A stretch of DNA of 64,000 nt, from positions 83,810,384-83,874,383 of the forward strand of contig NC_089587.1 of the NCBI RefSeq assembly GCF_019320115.1. Direction: 5' to 3'. The position numbers and the translations under genes are program-made. Below the pieces are notes generated by a model. The model ran no database searches. It worked only from the letters and a program-made list of their open reading frames with translations, and was not told where the DNA came from. Of the stretch, positions 11,512 through 23,530 are shown piece by piece. The stretch comes from Miscanthus floridulus. Taxonomy: Eukaryota; Streptophyta; Magnoliopsida; Poales; Poaceae. The stretch's first letter is position 1. Each line of letters begins with the position of its first letter.

Positions 11512-11715
11512 TCATTGGCCGTAGAATCCATCGTAGAAGAAGTCGGTCACAGTTTGGGGCATCAACTTATAGTTGTTCGAGATGAGGCGTTTCCAGGAGT
11601 GACAGACACATTTGCAGCAGAACAAGGAGTGGGCGGGGAGACGGCAGAGGATCTCAACAACGGCATCGTTCGTGAGGCTGGCCAGTGCGTTCCTCTTGTT
11701 GGGGGCCTCCTCCAT
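11512..11715 (-). pseudogene. F-box domain fragment (N-terminal)
   Basis: From ATG at 11715 the minus strand encodes LASLTNDAVVEILCRLPAHS, then KCVCHSWKRLIS. This is a clear F-box, the SKP1-binding motif of SCF ubiquitin ligase adaptors. The frame stops at TGA (11512-11514) where family members continue. Codons beyond the stop, up to the CACTA B terminus at 11477, still look F-box-like. Length (67 codons) is far below the family's roughly 350-450. With 8151-8430 it probably represents one F-box gene broken by transposons. Confidence 0.65.
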
Positions 11716-12990
11716 TTCGTCAGTGTGTAGTAAGATGAGAGCTTGCTTAGTAATGAGATCACTGAAGAGGAAATTAGTCCAACAAAGATCCATCAGTGAA
11801 GTCCACAACTCATACTAAAGTGCAACTTTAACAACCATTAACAATTTTCATGGTACGACCTTATGTAAATTTAGAGTAGCACCACATAGATATATATAAC
11901 TCAAACTAGAGTAGTAGCTAATGGATTTGTAACCATTATAATTCCAGCTAAATCAAGTCTAACCATCATATTTACAATCAGTACACGAGCTCAGAGCTTC
12001 TTCCATAGGAGACAGACAAAGATTAAGAGGACTACAATTACAACAGTTTTGAAGGAGAAAGAGGGTGGAGCAGCTGTTGGGTTTTGAAGATAGAAGTCAT
12101 CATCATGAGCTAAGGGTGGATTGGAGTTGGTTCTTGACTTGAAGGTAGCAATTCCTTCTTTATAGGAGTTGTACTTTTTATAACAAGCACCACAAAACCT
12201 ATGAATTTGTTCCTAACAGTCAGGGCGGTTGTAGTAAACTCCTGGCTCACGGCCATTGAACACAACATAGCAGGAATGACTCATCTCAAATCTGCACAAC
12301 CTAAACAGGCTACCTCAATTTTCACAAGTATAATGTCAGTGAACAAGTGGTAGTGATCATCATTAGCATCAGTAGCAACATGTGTAGCTTAAACATTTAT
12401 GGCCTTAGTCATGTGAATGATGGACACAAAGCATTGATTTGCTTTCGATGCCTTCCTCTTTTTTGAAACCAAATGGATAACTTAGTTGTCAACAAGGAGA
12501 AGACATAGAAAGCAAACATATGAGCTGCATCCTAATACATCCAACAGACATGTAGATATCATTGGCACAGAAATGTGGCCCCAGATATGTTACAAGTTCA
12601 AAATACCATAAGGACTCACTGGTGCCACTGGAGCATATGAAACAAAAATGTAGAATCAAGCAAGCACTGGACAGAAAAAATAGTTTAAGGCAGAAGCGAA
12701 TGGTCTATTTGTTTGCCTAGACAGATAGGTATAATCAAGCAAGCACTTGACAATTAACAGGCCTAGATGCACACAGACATTTACAGTAAGAACACTAAAC
12801 ATATGCAGAAAACTAAGACACCAGCAGAAAACCAACCAGTGCCACCTCCTAGTTTTTTTCATCATCATTGGCCTAACTAGATCTACAACGCTACAATGTT
12901 TCTTGTATACCTCATGTTCAAGCAAGTACCAAAACAGTGAAGCGAACAGGAAAAGACGAGAAAAGGAGACCTGTGGATCGGATCTATAGC
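11716..12990. other. Intergenic, no gene recognised
   Basis: No convincing coding region appears. Scattered short frames lack family motifs. The stretch lies upstream of the F-box fragment and before the repeated segment at 12991. Confidence 0.4.
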
Positions 12991-13795
12991 CTCTATCGCG
13001 GCACACGATAGACACGGACGCCAATGCAGCCATGCTCCACCGAGAAGACCCGCCGTCTAGCTTCCAAAAGGACGCCTGAGCCACCACAGCACACTAGGCA
13101 TCCTCCGCTACTGCCGCCACCGCCGCTGCAAGTCCAACGGACATAAATTTGTTTCCACTTGTAGAGGATATATATATCCAATATATAGGTCAACCTATCC
13201 ACATAGAGAACATATACTACTATAAGGACTCCAAAGACATATCAACACAACCAGGCGTCTAGTGCAATGGTGAAGACGGTCTATTCCTTGCTCTGTGTCG
13301 TGGGTTTGACTCCCAAGTCATTATGGTTTTTTTGAGTTTGGATTTATTATTTAACCCCGGCGGCAACAAGTGACACGTAAGCTGTCGGGTCCCACAGGTC
13401 AGATGGAGAAGGGTCCACAAGTGACACGCAAGCCATCGGGGCCCATAGGTCGGATGGAGAACGATCCACAAGTGACACGTAAGCCGTCGGATCCCACGGG
13501 TCGGATGGAGATGGAGAAAGGTCCCATAGGTACATGTCGTCGGGTCCCACAGGTTGTATGGATATGGAGAAAGGTCCCACAGGTACACGTGACACGCATG
13601 CCATCGGGTCCCACTGGTATACGTGACACGTAAGCCGTCGGGTCCCACAGGTCTAATAGAGTAGGGTCCCACAGGTACACGTCAGATGGAGAAAGGACCG
13701 AGCGGAGACTTTTATGACGAATTGTCAATGTCACGGATGAGTAACTACAGGTCCCACATGGACACGTCGGATGGAGAAAGGGCCATGTGGAGATT
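12991..13795. repeat. Dispersed repeat copy 1 (second copy 43888-44658)
   Basis: This segment matches 43888-44658 over its length: GCCATGCTCCACC, a CACAGATTTGTTTCCACTTG-like block, a Pol III-like box pair, then a minisatellite of GTGACACGTAAGCC(G/A)TCGG followed by TCCCACAGGTCGGATGGAGA. The minisatellite part (13370-13790) repeats 6-8 times with variable spacers. Long frames across it are compositional. It may belong to the CACTA element ending at 14123. Confidence 0.75.
13253..13318 (+). repeat. tRNA-like Pol III boxes (possible SINE head)
   Basis: TAGTGCAATGG resembles an A box and GGTTTGACTCC, about 35 bases downstream, resembles a B box. The second copy (44148-44212) has TAGTGCAATGG and GGTTCGAGCCC. 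No cloverleaf is evident, so this is not a functional tRNA gene. A tRNA-derived SINE head carried in a larger repeat is the likely reading. Confidence 0.35.
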
Positions 13796-13814
13796 TATGG
13801 CTAAGTGGCGTTTG

Positions 13815-14123
13815 TTATAGATCGAATATTGTTCGTCACAGATGTGTAATTAGTTCAATAACGAAGCCCTGGTGGTCACAGTTCTAAATAAGATCGTCAC
13901 AAATGAGCAGGAACAGTCGCGCGAGTGATCTGTGACGAAACCCTACGTTGTTCTATGACGTTTTTTGTGACGATATCTGATTTCGTCATAGATAAGGGGG
14001 TTTGAGGATCATCACCGATGATCTGTGATGAGACCGAAATATTCGTCATAAAAAGCGATTTTTATGATAGTTTCGGATTCGTCATTAAGATTTTCGTCAT
14101 AGAAGTGAATATTTCTAGTAGTG
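13815..14123 (-). mobile_element. CACTA terminus C with subterminal repeats
   Basis: The block ends in TATTTCTAGTAGTG at 14110-14123, which is CACTACTAGAAATA on the other strand. Next to it lie repeated TCGTCATAGA / TCTGTGACGA motifs in both orientations (13840-14105), the usual CACTA subterminal pattern. The other end was not found leftwards. The minisatellite of 13370-13790 may be its interior. Confidence 0.6.
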
Positions 14124-14884
14124 CAAAGGGGCTGAAAATGCGTATTTTTGTCTCTTTCAGGTAGTGTCCAGATGCTTCTCCCTTCTATTGCAAGCGAAGA
14201 TAAAAATACTAGATGCATACAAGGTTGATCCACTTCCTTGAGCTGCACCTATGGCATGTGGTCCTGCTCTCTAGGAGCAATTACTCGCCTCACTATCCGC
14301 TCATGAGAAGGATTTCCAAACAATAGCAGTACTAACAAAAAGAAAAGAAAAGTATGCATGATCTTAGCATGTAGAATTTGTTAATAACCAAGTACCAATG
14401 TAACACGACTGCCTTATCAAGGAACGCCACGATATAATATATTGATTGATTGAAACTGACACACCGCACCAGCAGCAACTCCACTGTAAGCTAACTGTTG
14501 TGCAGTGCAGTTCTACTGACACTTGATCCAAGACCATACATGACAACACATAACAGTACTTTAGTTACATGTAGGAGCGAGCATGACTCCGCCTAGAATT
14601 ACAGCCCATCTAGAGTCAAGACACACGCTTATTCTTCTACATGCTTAGGAATGCATACATGTATGTTATAGGAGTTCCTTGTTTATTCTTTCCTGGTTAA
14701 TTAGGTAGCAGATTCTAGATGTGAAGAAACCAATGTTGAAACGGAGGGGGTGTTGGTGACCATATCCGATCACACAAACGAAGGAAGAATCGTCAACCGT
14801 CTAATTGTCAAGTGTTTGGAGTCCAAAGCAACCATGCCGGAGGCGGAGGTGGAGTCGGAGCTGAAGCCAGAGCAGCAGGGGGGG
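14124..14884. other. 3' flank and probable 3' UTR of the PRR37-like gene
   Basis: No independent gene is seen. The part next to the stop codon (from 14884 downwards) is probably the 3' UTR. TTTATT at 14684-14689 is AATAAA on the minus strand and is a plausible polyadenylation signal. The remainder to 14124 is unassigned. Confidence 0.4.
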
Positions 14885-17800
14885 TCATCTATCTCCAGCT
14901 CCGTCCCGTCTGCCCTGATCTTGCATAGCTTGCTTCACGAACTGCCCACGAACCCGCGGCCGCTGGTCGGCCAGCCTCTTCCTGCTCTGATACCGCACCT
15001 GAAAATGGCAGACAGCCATCAGAAAGAAACCAGTCCTATCCAATATAATGCTTTCTTAAACACATCATATAAAAACCAAGAAAAATAAATATATGCACTC
15101 CTTTTTTTCATAGCTTATTACTTTTTATGATGAGCTATTTTGCTGGTTCAGGTGATTTGGACATGAAAAAGGTTTTAAATCACAGCCTGAACCACAAACA
15201 TGCAATTGAAAACAGGCTACCTTTTTCCCAAAGTTCCGATCTTTCTTTTTCTCTCTATATTTCTTTAGTTGTGTTTGTCGTGGTGTCATGCCAGCACCAA
15301 GCCGTTTGACATATGTGTCATTGCCACTCCCACTGCCACTCCCATTGCCACCTCCTGCATGTCCACTTTTGTGGATGGCCCCATTAGCAGTCTCCGTGTT
15401 TGTCCGTCCAGCATTTGCAGCAGCCGTGCTTCCACCAGCAGTAGTACTTCCATTCTGCCCCTTGGTTCCATTGTTACTGCCTGAGTTGCTCCCGTTCACA
15501 CCATAGTTGGTAGCTTGACCTTCAAGTGGAGGATCAAATACGTTGGAGGAACCACATTGCAGGGCTCCCGACCCACCATTCTCCCGTGCACCGTCAAAAT
15601 GGACGTAATGAAGGGTTGGACGAGGGTACTGTTGCATCAGGTTACTCTGCATGTCACCTGCAGGGTGACCTGCATTGTTGGCCACTTCATCAGCCTTCGC
15701 TTTCCCTCCTACTGCATTAGCTGGAACCATCATCGTCCAGTGCTGCACAGGCACAGGATGAAATGCTGATGTGTGTCCATTAGCCTTATTAATAGCTGAT
15801 GAGGGCAACATCACCCTGTCCTTATTTGTAGTGGGCTTTGTCACAACATTCTTTGTAGTGGAACCCATGTCATTGTTATTGCTACTGCCGTTGGAGCCTT
15901 GTTTTATTGGAGCAGCATCTGAATTTGACTTCATGTTGTAAGTAGAATCTGTTTTCATAGCCTCTGAGCTGTTATCATGTGGCGAACAGCTCCCTACCAA
16001 TCCTGTCCCACCTTGATTGGAAGCCGCAGATGTATGGTACCTTGCAAAAAAAGTAACAGTTAGTACGCAACGTACTGTTGCTTTCATAACTCACTAATGA
16101 CACTGATATTATGTTTTGCACCTTGTAAAAGCCGAGAGATTTGATCGTCTTAATACATTCCGTTGTTCGACATCTTGGATTGTATTGGCACCATCTCCAC
16201 ATGATCTCGACCTCTTCAAACTCAACTCAAGCGATGGCAAAACATTATCATGGTTGTTCTTATCTTTCCCTTCTGGCACTTTGGAAGAGAGATTAGGGGT
16301 AGTATCTGCAGCTCTTGCTGCCTGCTGGGTATCCATGTTTTTGGCCATTGAACCAATTAGATCAGCAGCTCGAACAGTTGGCTCCTCTAAATTTTCCATC
16401 ATTGACTCCTTCGAATTGTTTTCTGGTGGGCACTCACAATGTCCATCTGTTGCTTTGATAGGCCTCTCATTTGGGGAAGATTGGTGATCCATATATAAAT
16501 TTCCAGGGCCACCTATCTCCAAGTCCTTTCCCTTAAAGTCGTCTGGAATCAACCACCAAACTTAATAAATAAAAAAAATCCAAGTAGTTTATTTCCATAG
16601 TGAATCAGTTGAGCGTACCATACCATTAGTGCCTTTTTGCTTCTTGCAGTTTCTGTTGCTCGTACCTGGTAGCCATCTGTTGCTACATATCTCTGACTTT
16701 GGGTGGATTACTTGAGCACAAGTGCTATCAGGTGGATCGGCTAACTGATCCAGAGACATAGCCTGTGGACTGTCGATCTCCACAGCACGCTTAGTCCATG
16801 AGCTCTGCGCCTTATAACAGATTAACGAGGAAACAAGTTAAAATGTGCCCGTGCTTTAATTTTGATATATCTACTCCACTGAGTGCTGCTGTTGTCAAAC
16901 AATTCAGTTAGTAACATTGTGTATGTTGCCACTTTACAATTGGGATCTTTCAGTGCTACATGGTCTTAGACCCCACCTTCAGTGAGATAGCTTAGCACAG
17001 AAAGCCAGAAACAGAATAGAGGTATGGCATAGTGAAAAATAAACGATACATGGCTCGGTAACAAAATGAAAGAAAAACAAAATTTGGTTCATCACCAATC
17101 ACCAATTATAGAAAGAGTAGAATCCACCCCGTTCATAACCCTTTAATGAAAATAATATGATTTAAATCATGAATTCATAAGTTCTGTGGAAAGGCAGTCC
17201 ATGCATGTTTTAACCCTTCAGGTCCAATATGTACTTCCTAAGATTGAAGTTATACACTTTGTTAATACTTATCCAAACATTTCAAATAAAAGGTATGGGG
17301 TCAATATTGCGTTTACACGGGTAGCCGTCACCAACAAATAATCAACAATACTTTCTGGACCTAGTTATCATGCAGACATGTCCATACTGACCTAGCACTC
17401 CCGACAGTCTGACATCTCAAATGCCTCACTATTTTCACCTCATAAAAATTGTACTTAGCATTCTCTGAACACCACCCAACCTCACTAGATAACTAAATCC
17501 TGTCAACATGAAAACATTATCGTTTATCCTAATACATAGATGTGCTTGCAAGGTTTGACAAGCAACCATATAGCTTTATGTTTCCAAGACTACAAATTTG
17601 AAATTATGCACTTCTTTTGCCTCATAAGTAATCCACGCACCACAATGATCTGTCATCTTTCACACGTTACCAAGCTTTGTCTTCTATGTAATTTTTTCAT
17701 GCTTATGTAGTAATGGTATACAATTATTAAAGGTACGTCCACCTGATTATTATTTGTAAGGAAAAAAACCCTCTTATTGGCTTGTCATTTCAGGTCATGT

Positions 17801-20800
17801 CTAGTGGTGTGATGGTAGGGTATAATATGCAGAACAAATATCTGTTGTTGCCCTTAGTTCATTTTATAAATACAGTAATGATTCCCTATGCTATTTTATC
17901 AGTAATAACTGAGTGGTACATAGGAGAAACTACGTTTATATCGAAATGCAACACATGTTCAAAAGAAATTTACAAAAGGAGCAAAAGATTATTGAAAATG
18001 ACAAGTTGAAAAACATTTTTTCCATTGTGTTTAAAAGCTACTGTATATATCACTCCCAATACGAAATGTTCTCATGTGGGACAGACAAATGCAAATTTGG
18101 GACACAAATGACATTGAGAATAACAATGGCAAACATGAAACTTTCAAACTTGGTTCTTGTGTATACGAGCTTCTGATGTCAAAACTCATCGACTGTGCAT
18201 ATGAAAAATCCATTTGTTTCTGAACCAAAAATTCATCTCAAGCTTTTCTACAACCAAATATTTCTAAATGGATTCTGAACCAAGAACTGGTTACATTGAA
18301 CCCTCGCTACTATTTAATAAAAAAGTGAGAATGCAACTAGACTAACATATACATGTATAAAATACAAGGGGTGCTATTGGATACGCAGCTCTCCTATGTG
18401 TTCGAGAAAAAAGTAAGATATTACGATCAGCACTTTTCTTTTGGCCTAAAAATAGAACAGAGAAAAGATGAACTTAAGTGTGTTAGGTGCAATAAAACCA
18501 AATCACACAGGCATTCTCTAGTTCATGTGCAAACTTTTAGAATTGAATGCAGATCCAGAGTAATGTACTCATTTATTTCAACCAGGAATACGATTCTTCT
18601 AGCATATATAGAAATAGTTATCCATAGGAAATCAACATTTAGTAGTGACAGGAATACACAGTCTAATTCTGTGGTTATAAATGACAATTAAATTTAGCTA
18701 CTATGCGAATTGACCTGTAATATATTCCATTTGGTGATTATAGACAGTTGCACCAAAAAGTTTCTTGTATTCTAAGTGTTACTATATTCATAACTTGAAC
18801 AACATGATAACAGCTAGTAAAAAGCTTTAGAGAAGTAAAAAAAGCATCAAAACCCATACTTGAGTGCCACTGCCATTATCACTGTCATCCCTTGCATTAA
18901 GTCCCATGCCTGCTTCATCGTCATCATGACCGTCGTTGCTACCACTGTTATTACCAGATTTGTTTCCACCTTTTGATTTGTCACACTTTTGCGTCTGAAT
19001 TCCACTTTCACTTCCACTACCACTGGACTGAGTTCCAAACAAGTAAACTCTTGTTAGAGCAATTACATAAATTTACCCAGAGAACCATAAATAAAGTCTA
19101 ATAATTAGAATAAACCTTGAAATTGAAGCAACAATTATCACTTGATAGATTTTCAAGAAAATATAATATGCAAACCAGACCGTCAACAACTTACGCTGTG
19201 ACACCGTCTCCATACATGCTGCCAAAGGTTCTTAAGTTCATTCTTACGTATAGGCTTGACTAAAAAGTCAACAGCACCTTTTGACAAACATTTAAAGACT
19301 GTATTCATAGCATCATTCGAAGACATCACTGCACAGAAAGCACATCAGTTTAGAAGCTAAAAGCATTGGAACTAAATAAATGATGAACGCAACATTTTGA
19401 TCATGATAAGAAGCATGCTGTAGAGTTGAGGAAAGTTACTTACTAATCACTGGAATATTCTTGCAAATATTGTGGCTCATGATCCTACCCAGCAGAGAAA
19501 TTCCAGATACACCGGGCATAAAAACCTCAGTCAAAACAATATCTATGTTGCTTTGCATATCTTCAAGATAAGTCCATGCTTGCTGGCCATTTTCGGCAGA
19601 GATAACTGAAAAAGTTGGCTAGCATAACTCAGTTTTTTAAAGAACAACAATTGGTCAAAGACAACTGAAAAACATTATATATATGTAAGATTTTCATTAA
19701 GAGCCTATTTAGATCTCAAGAATTAGATTGAATTAGAATCTTATTGTTTGAGCAACTTGTTTAGGCCTGTTTGGAATTAAAACTACAATTCCAACCAATT
19801 CTGGTGAAGCCCATGAGACCTCTTCGTCTCATCCTCTGTTTATCACCACCACTTCGATCATCCTACTACATTCTTCTCGACAGCCTCGATCACCCTGCTA
19901 CCGTCATTCTCGACAGCCTCTAGAATAAATCCTTGTCATCTATAATAGAATAAAAAAGACAAGAACCTTGTTTTCCAAAAATCCCTAAAAAAGAAGAAAG
20001 TATCCCTCTTTCTATAAGATTTAATGGAAATTAATAAATCTTTTAATATAATTGCTATGCTTAGTGTGTGACTCGTTAGTTTTTTATTTAGGGTCAAAGT
20101 TGAAAAAAAATTGTCTGAACCCTACTAAAAATAGAAAAAAACTTAGTAATGATAGAAAATTAACTAATAAAGTAGCTCACACACTTTGCAATTCATGTCC
20201 GCTAGGCAAACATGTGTGTGTCTGCCATTTAGTAGCTCCTTCTCATGCCCCAAACAAACTTGTTCCTCGCTCCACTGCATGTGTTTTTTGGCATACCCAT
20301 CTTCTCAATAGGGATACAACTGCCTCTATACTGTCTATCGGCACATTATCATATCCCATCAAGTCATGCGTGTTCAATGAATCATGTTTCGCCTTGGCTA
20401 CCACATGTCCTCCTCTTTTGACTTCCTCACATGCACTACCGAGAGTATTCTGTCCTCCCTAGACGTTGAGCACTAGCTGCTCAAGTTAGTTGATCCGCTG
20501 TCCTCCAGCGTTAAGCACCTGCGTCCCCCTAAAGTGGTGCCCCTCCCACAGTGGTGGAGCCAAGATCTACAATTTCGGTACTTCCAAGTTTAAAAAAGAT
20601 ACAAAAAATGCTATAAAGTTCGTTCAAACGCTAAAGATGCTACAAGCAATACTTACAAATTGGGATGTGAGGTTCCTCGCCAACGTTGTTGGCCTACTGC
20701 ACGATTCAGTTGTTGCTAGCCTACCCCCTCTGCAGCGAGAGCAGCTAGGCCATTAGGTGTTGCCTACTGGCGGCCTATTACACAACTTCAATCAACAACG

Positions 20801-22903
20801 CCACACTGCTAAAGCGTTGCCCATGCAAGCCCTGCTCTTCACCAGGCCACCAAGAGTGGCAGCACCCACCTAGACACCAAGCGTTGGCTTGCCCTTGCCA
20901 CATCGGCGTGCCACGAGCCCTTCGCCTTGGGACCTAAACATTGCTCATCATAGCTGAAACTTGGATTTTACCAATTTGCCAAGTTGGAAGAATGCAAAAC
21001 GGCAAGGAGTGGGGAGAGGAGAGGCCGTTAAACCAAGAGGAATGTTTGCATAAGTGCTCCTCACGTGTCTAATGGATCATCGAGGTAGGAGATGTGGGCA
21101 CATGTGGCCTCATGGGCTGTCAACTATAGTTAGCAGGCCGACCTAGGACTGGGAGGGGGCGGAAGGTTGGGAGGGGGGTGCTTTGCATTGGCGTTAGGCT
21201 GAGTTGTAAGTAAATAAACAGAAATTTTGGCTCGATACGACATATACATATAACATATGTCATATGTATGTACTTTACATATACTTGATTTTTTGGTAAA
21301 AAAAAAAGGTATTCCCAGGAATACGTAGGCAACAATGTGGTTCTGCCCTGCCCTCCCCACGAGCATGTCCTAACTGCTTATAGATGCCACATGCTCCCTC
21401 TAGTCATGCCGCTGCAGCAGCATGCACGTCTGGTGTCTACTCTAGTAGCCAGTGAGCCCATTGAAGACGTCCATGTCTTGGCTCTTAGTGGGCCTATTTT
21501 GCATGTGCATGTGTCCCCTGGCATTGTCCAGCATCACGCTCAAGGCTAGTGATGGCATCCCAAGTATGATTGTCAAATAGGCCGATTCAGCACCTGGGTC
21601 ATCAAGGCCCACGGATGCTCCAAGCACTAGGGAGTCTGTCACCTGAACCCACCGTGATATGTGTAGGCTTCAAACAGGCCAACCTGTCTATACCGGCATC
21701 AACCGCCTCACTTCTAGCCACAACGACAAGGACACTCATCTAGTGTATGTATGATCTCGTCCCATACATGCGCATGGCCCTTTGTGTTGCTCGACATGCT
21801 CATCGCCCATGCATATAGGTGTCAATGCATCATACTTCGCAAATGCAACCTCCTCCCTTTCATCCTTGGTGACAGGAGCAAAAACCAGATCTCTTCGGCA
21901 GGTATATTAGCTCAGCTTTTCCGCCACTCACGTCATCCCGACGAACTACTTGTCAGAGGTGGCTTACTAGAGAGAAAGAAGAGAAAGGGTACAAATTTAA
22001 GGTTTTGTTGTAAATAGGATCTAAGCCATTGAAGCTGAGGGGGCACCTGATGGCCCTACTGCCATCAAAGGTGACTACATCAAAGTGGTTGCTTACATAG
22101 GTACATCAAAACATATGCATTAACCAAAACATAAAAGAATGATTGCCAACACTTGGACATGAATAGGGCCAAAGTGTGAAGGGTATCAAGGAATGAAGGA
22201 AACGACACAAGGGGTAACAAGGTAGCAGCTAATACATTAAGTAGCTCAAATTAAACAGTTCTTTTGGTCAATCTGAAGCTTGAGTTGAGTATTAGCTGGA
22301 ATCTTGATATGGTGCAAACAATTTTTCTAACCAGTAGCCGGTGGGTAGGCCAATGCTTGTGATGGATCGGCCACTAGGGCCTAGGGCATTGAAGTTGTCA
22401 TTTTGTCACTATGAACCCTGAAATTCTCCGGGGCTTCATGTCACCCCTCATGTTGTGTGAAGGAATTTTGTTTGGTTTTATCCATTCGTGAAATAAAACT
22501 CCTGGAGCAAAGCTAGCGGCTATCGATTTGAATCCATGAGTACATGGTAAGATTAACAGAGCAGGGCTATGCTAGATAAAAGACAGTTTTTAAGTAACAA
22601 ACAGAGGAGGGGCAGAAGGATGAACAAACCGTGGTACATGCAGTGACGAAGAAGGGCACTGACCACCTGCCTAGTTGAATCATCACTCTCCACGAGCAAG
22701 ACGTTGATAGTCTTCTTCTGGAGGAAGCGCTCCCAGCAGGCCTGCTGCTGGTGGTTTTCCATATCATCATGCTGGAGTCCAGGGGTTGGCCTGCTGAGCA
22801 AGCCATCTGATGGGCCACTGTTCCTCGGATTGTCATTCCCAAGCATCCTGGCATCTCTGAGGGAAGGCCCGTCCACGGCCAGATGCTGACAGGGTCCTCG
22901 CAT
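14885..22903 (-). CDS. PRR37: Pseudo-response regulator, PRR37/PRR73 clade (circadian clock, flowering time)
   Basis: Eight minus-strand exons join in frame: 22903-22630, 19605-19444, 19328-19195, 19027-18860, 16804-16624, 16542-16122, 16040-15221 and 14998-14885 (2274 bases, about 757 residues). All introns are GT-AG. The pseudo-receiver begins at [19 protein letters not shown], has LTEV where true receivers have the phosphorylated Asp, and ends [22 protein letters not shown] Ser/Gly/Asn-rich linker follows, with [11 protein letters not shown] (LxLxL, EAR-like). The CCT domain is split by the last intron ([26 protein letters not shown]). PRRs of this clade are nuclear transcriptional repressors in the clock. 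Sorghum PRR37 delays flowering in long days. No premature stop or frameshift was found. Choosing PRR37 over PRR73 rests on remembered similarity. Confidence 0.9.
15221..15310 (-). other. N-terminal half of the CCT domain, atypical
   Basis: This part of exon 7 encodes [20 protein letters not shown], then the donor AAG|GTAGCC. CCT domains normally open with R-(E)-A-x-L-x-(R/K)-(F/Y)-R. Here the usual Ala is Thr, while Leu, Tyr, Arg and the basic RNFGKK core remain. The second half is exon 8 (14998-14885), which matches the family well. The CCT domain mediates DNA binding with NF-Y partners and nuclear import. Confidence 0.8.
16805..18859 (-). other. Intron 4 of the PRR37-like gene
   Basis: A 2.05-kb intron lies between donor CAA|GTATGG (18860/18859) and acceptor GCGCAG|AGCTCATGG (16805/16804). 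It is AT-rich, without recognisable coding sequence or transposon termini. Confidence 0.8.
19606..22629 (-). other. Intron 1 (coding) of the PRR37-like gene, with repeats
   Basis: A 3.0-kb intron splits the pseudo-receiver, with donor CACG|GTTTGT at 22629 and acceptor TTTTTCAG at 19606. Its GC-rich parts (20460-20960, 21120-21760) look like inserted repeat DNA with no intact ORF. TTTAGGCCTGTTTGGAATT near 19751 resembles a Tourist-like MITE end, but no matching partner was found. Confidence 0.7.
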
Positions 22904-22986
22904 CAGCCTGACTCGAAGAGGTAGACGAAAGTGGTGGGATTGATTCGAGGCAAGTCTTTGGTTAATGAATAGACGGTGGGGCGCAT
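22903..22986 (-). promoter_or_regulatory. Upstream ORF whose stop overlaps the PRR start
   Basis: An ATG at 22986 opens a 27-codon ORF that ends in TGA at 22905-22903. The A of this TGA is the A of the main ATG (GGCTGATGCG), so stop and start overlap by one base. In plants such uORFs often lower translation of the main ORF or allow reinitiation. A second tiny uORF (six codons) lies at 23025-23005 in the same leader. Effects are inferred. Confidence 0.6.
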
Positions 22987-23530
22987 GTTACTCTTGGTTT
23001 GCCTTCAAGGGCACCCCGTCTGCATCCAATAGCTCAGAATTATTTCTGCATGCAAATTAAACAAGTGTTGAGGAGACCCCTATATTATACATATACAGAT
23101 GATACTCGAAGAAGGTATGCTATGTCATGTACCAGTGTGATTGCTGCGAGCGAATGACAAAACCAATAGCTAGGCATACCAGACAAAACAAATCTAATTA
23201 GAATTGTCCTCGATCGTAGCTAAAACAAGTAAAGGATCATATCTCTGGCCCTCTTTGTCTGGGAGGAGAAAGAGGGTAGCGTCATTTTGATATTCACATT
23301 AAATCGAGCCCTCTGAGAAATTAATGGAGAAAGAAGTGGATGCGGTCATGCAAGCGGAGAGGCTAGCAGGAGTAGAGGGGAAGGAAATACCTGTCTGTCT
23401 GTCAGACAATTTTGCGGAGGGCCCCCGCCACGACCGTAGCGTCCCTCTCCCTCCCCGCAACGCCCGAACCCAACCCTAGCTCCCCTTTCGTTCTCTTCTC
23501 TTCGCCACCGCCCCGCGATGCTCGCCTCAT
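22904..23530 (-). promoter_or_regulatory. 5' leader of PRR37-like gene with a leader intron
   Basis: On the minus strand a leader exon ends at 23391 with donor GACAG|GTATTTCC. A 345-base intron follows (23390-23046, acceptor TTTGCATGCAG), and the next exon runs from 23045 into the coding start at 22903. PRR37-type genes usually have a leader intron. The transcription start is not visible. If it lies above 23530, the leader also holds a 42-codon uORF (23530-23402). Confidence 0.5.

Noticed and set aside
13259..13734. Several overlapping ORFs in the 13.3-13.7 kb repeat
   Set aside because: They translate a minisatellite (GPTGR/WDPTAYVS-type repeats) in different frames, with no domain.
15125..16087. 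Reading the 320-codon frame as a complete single-exon protein
   Set aside because: The frame runs across both splice sites; the CCT domain only becomes complete when joined to exon 8 (14998-14885).
19690..19830. A second Tourist-like MITE in intron 1
   Set aside because: TTTAGGCCTGTTTGGAATT resembles a MITE end but no partner terminus or target duplication was found.
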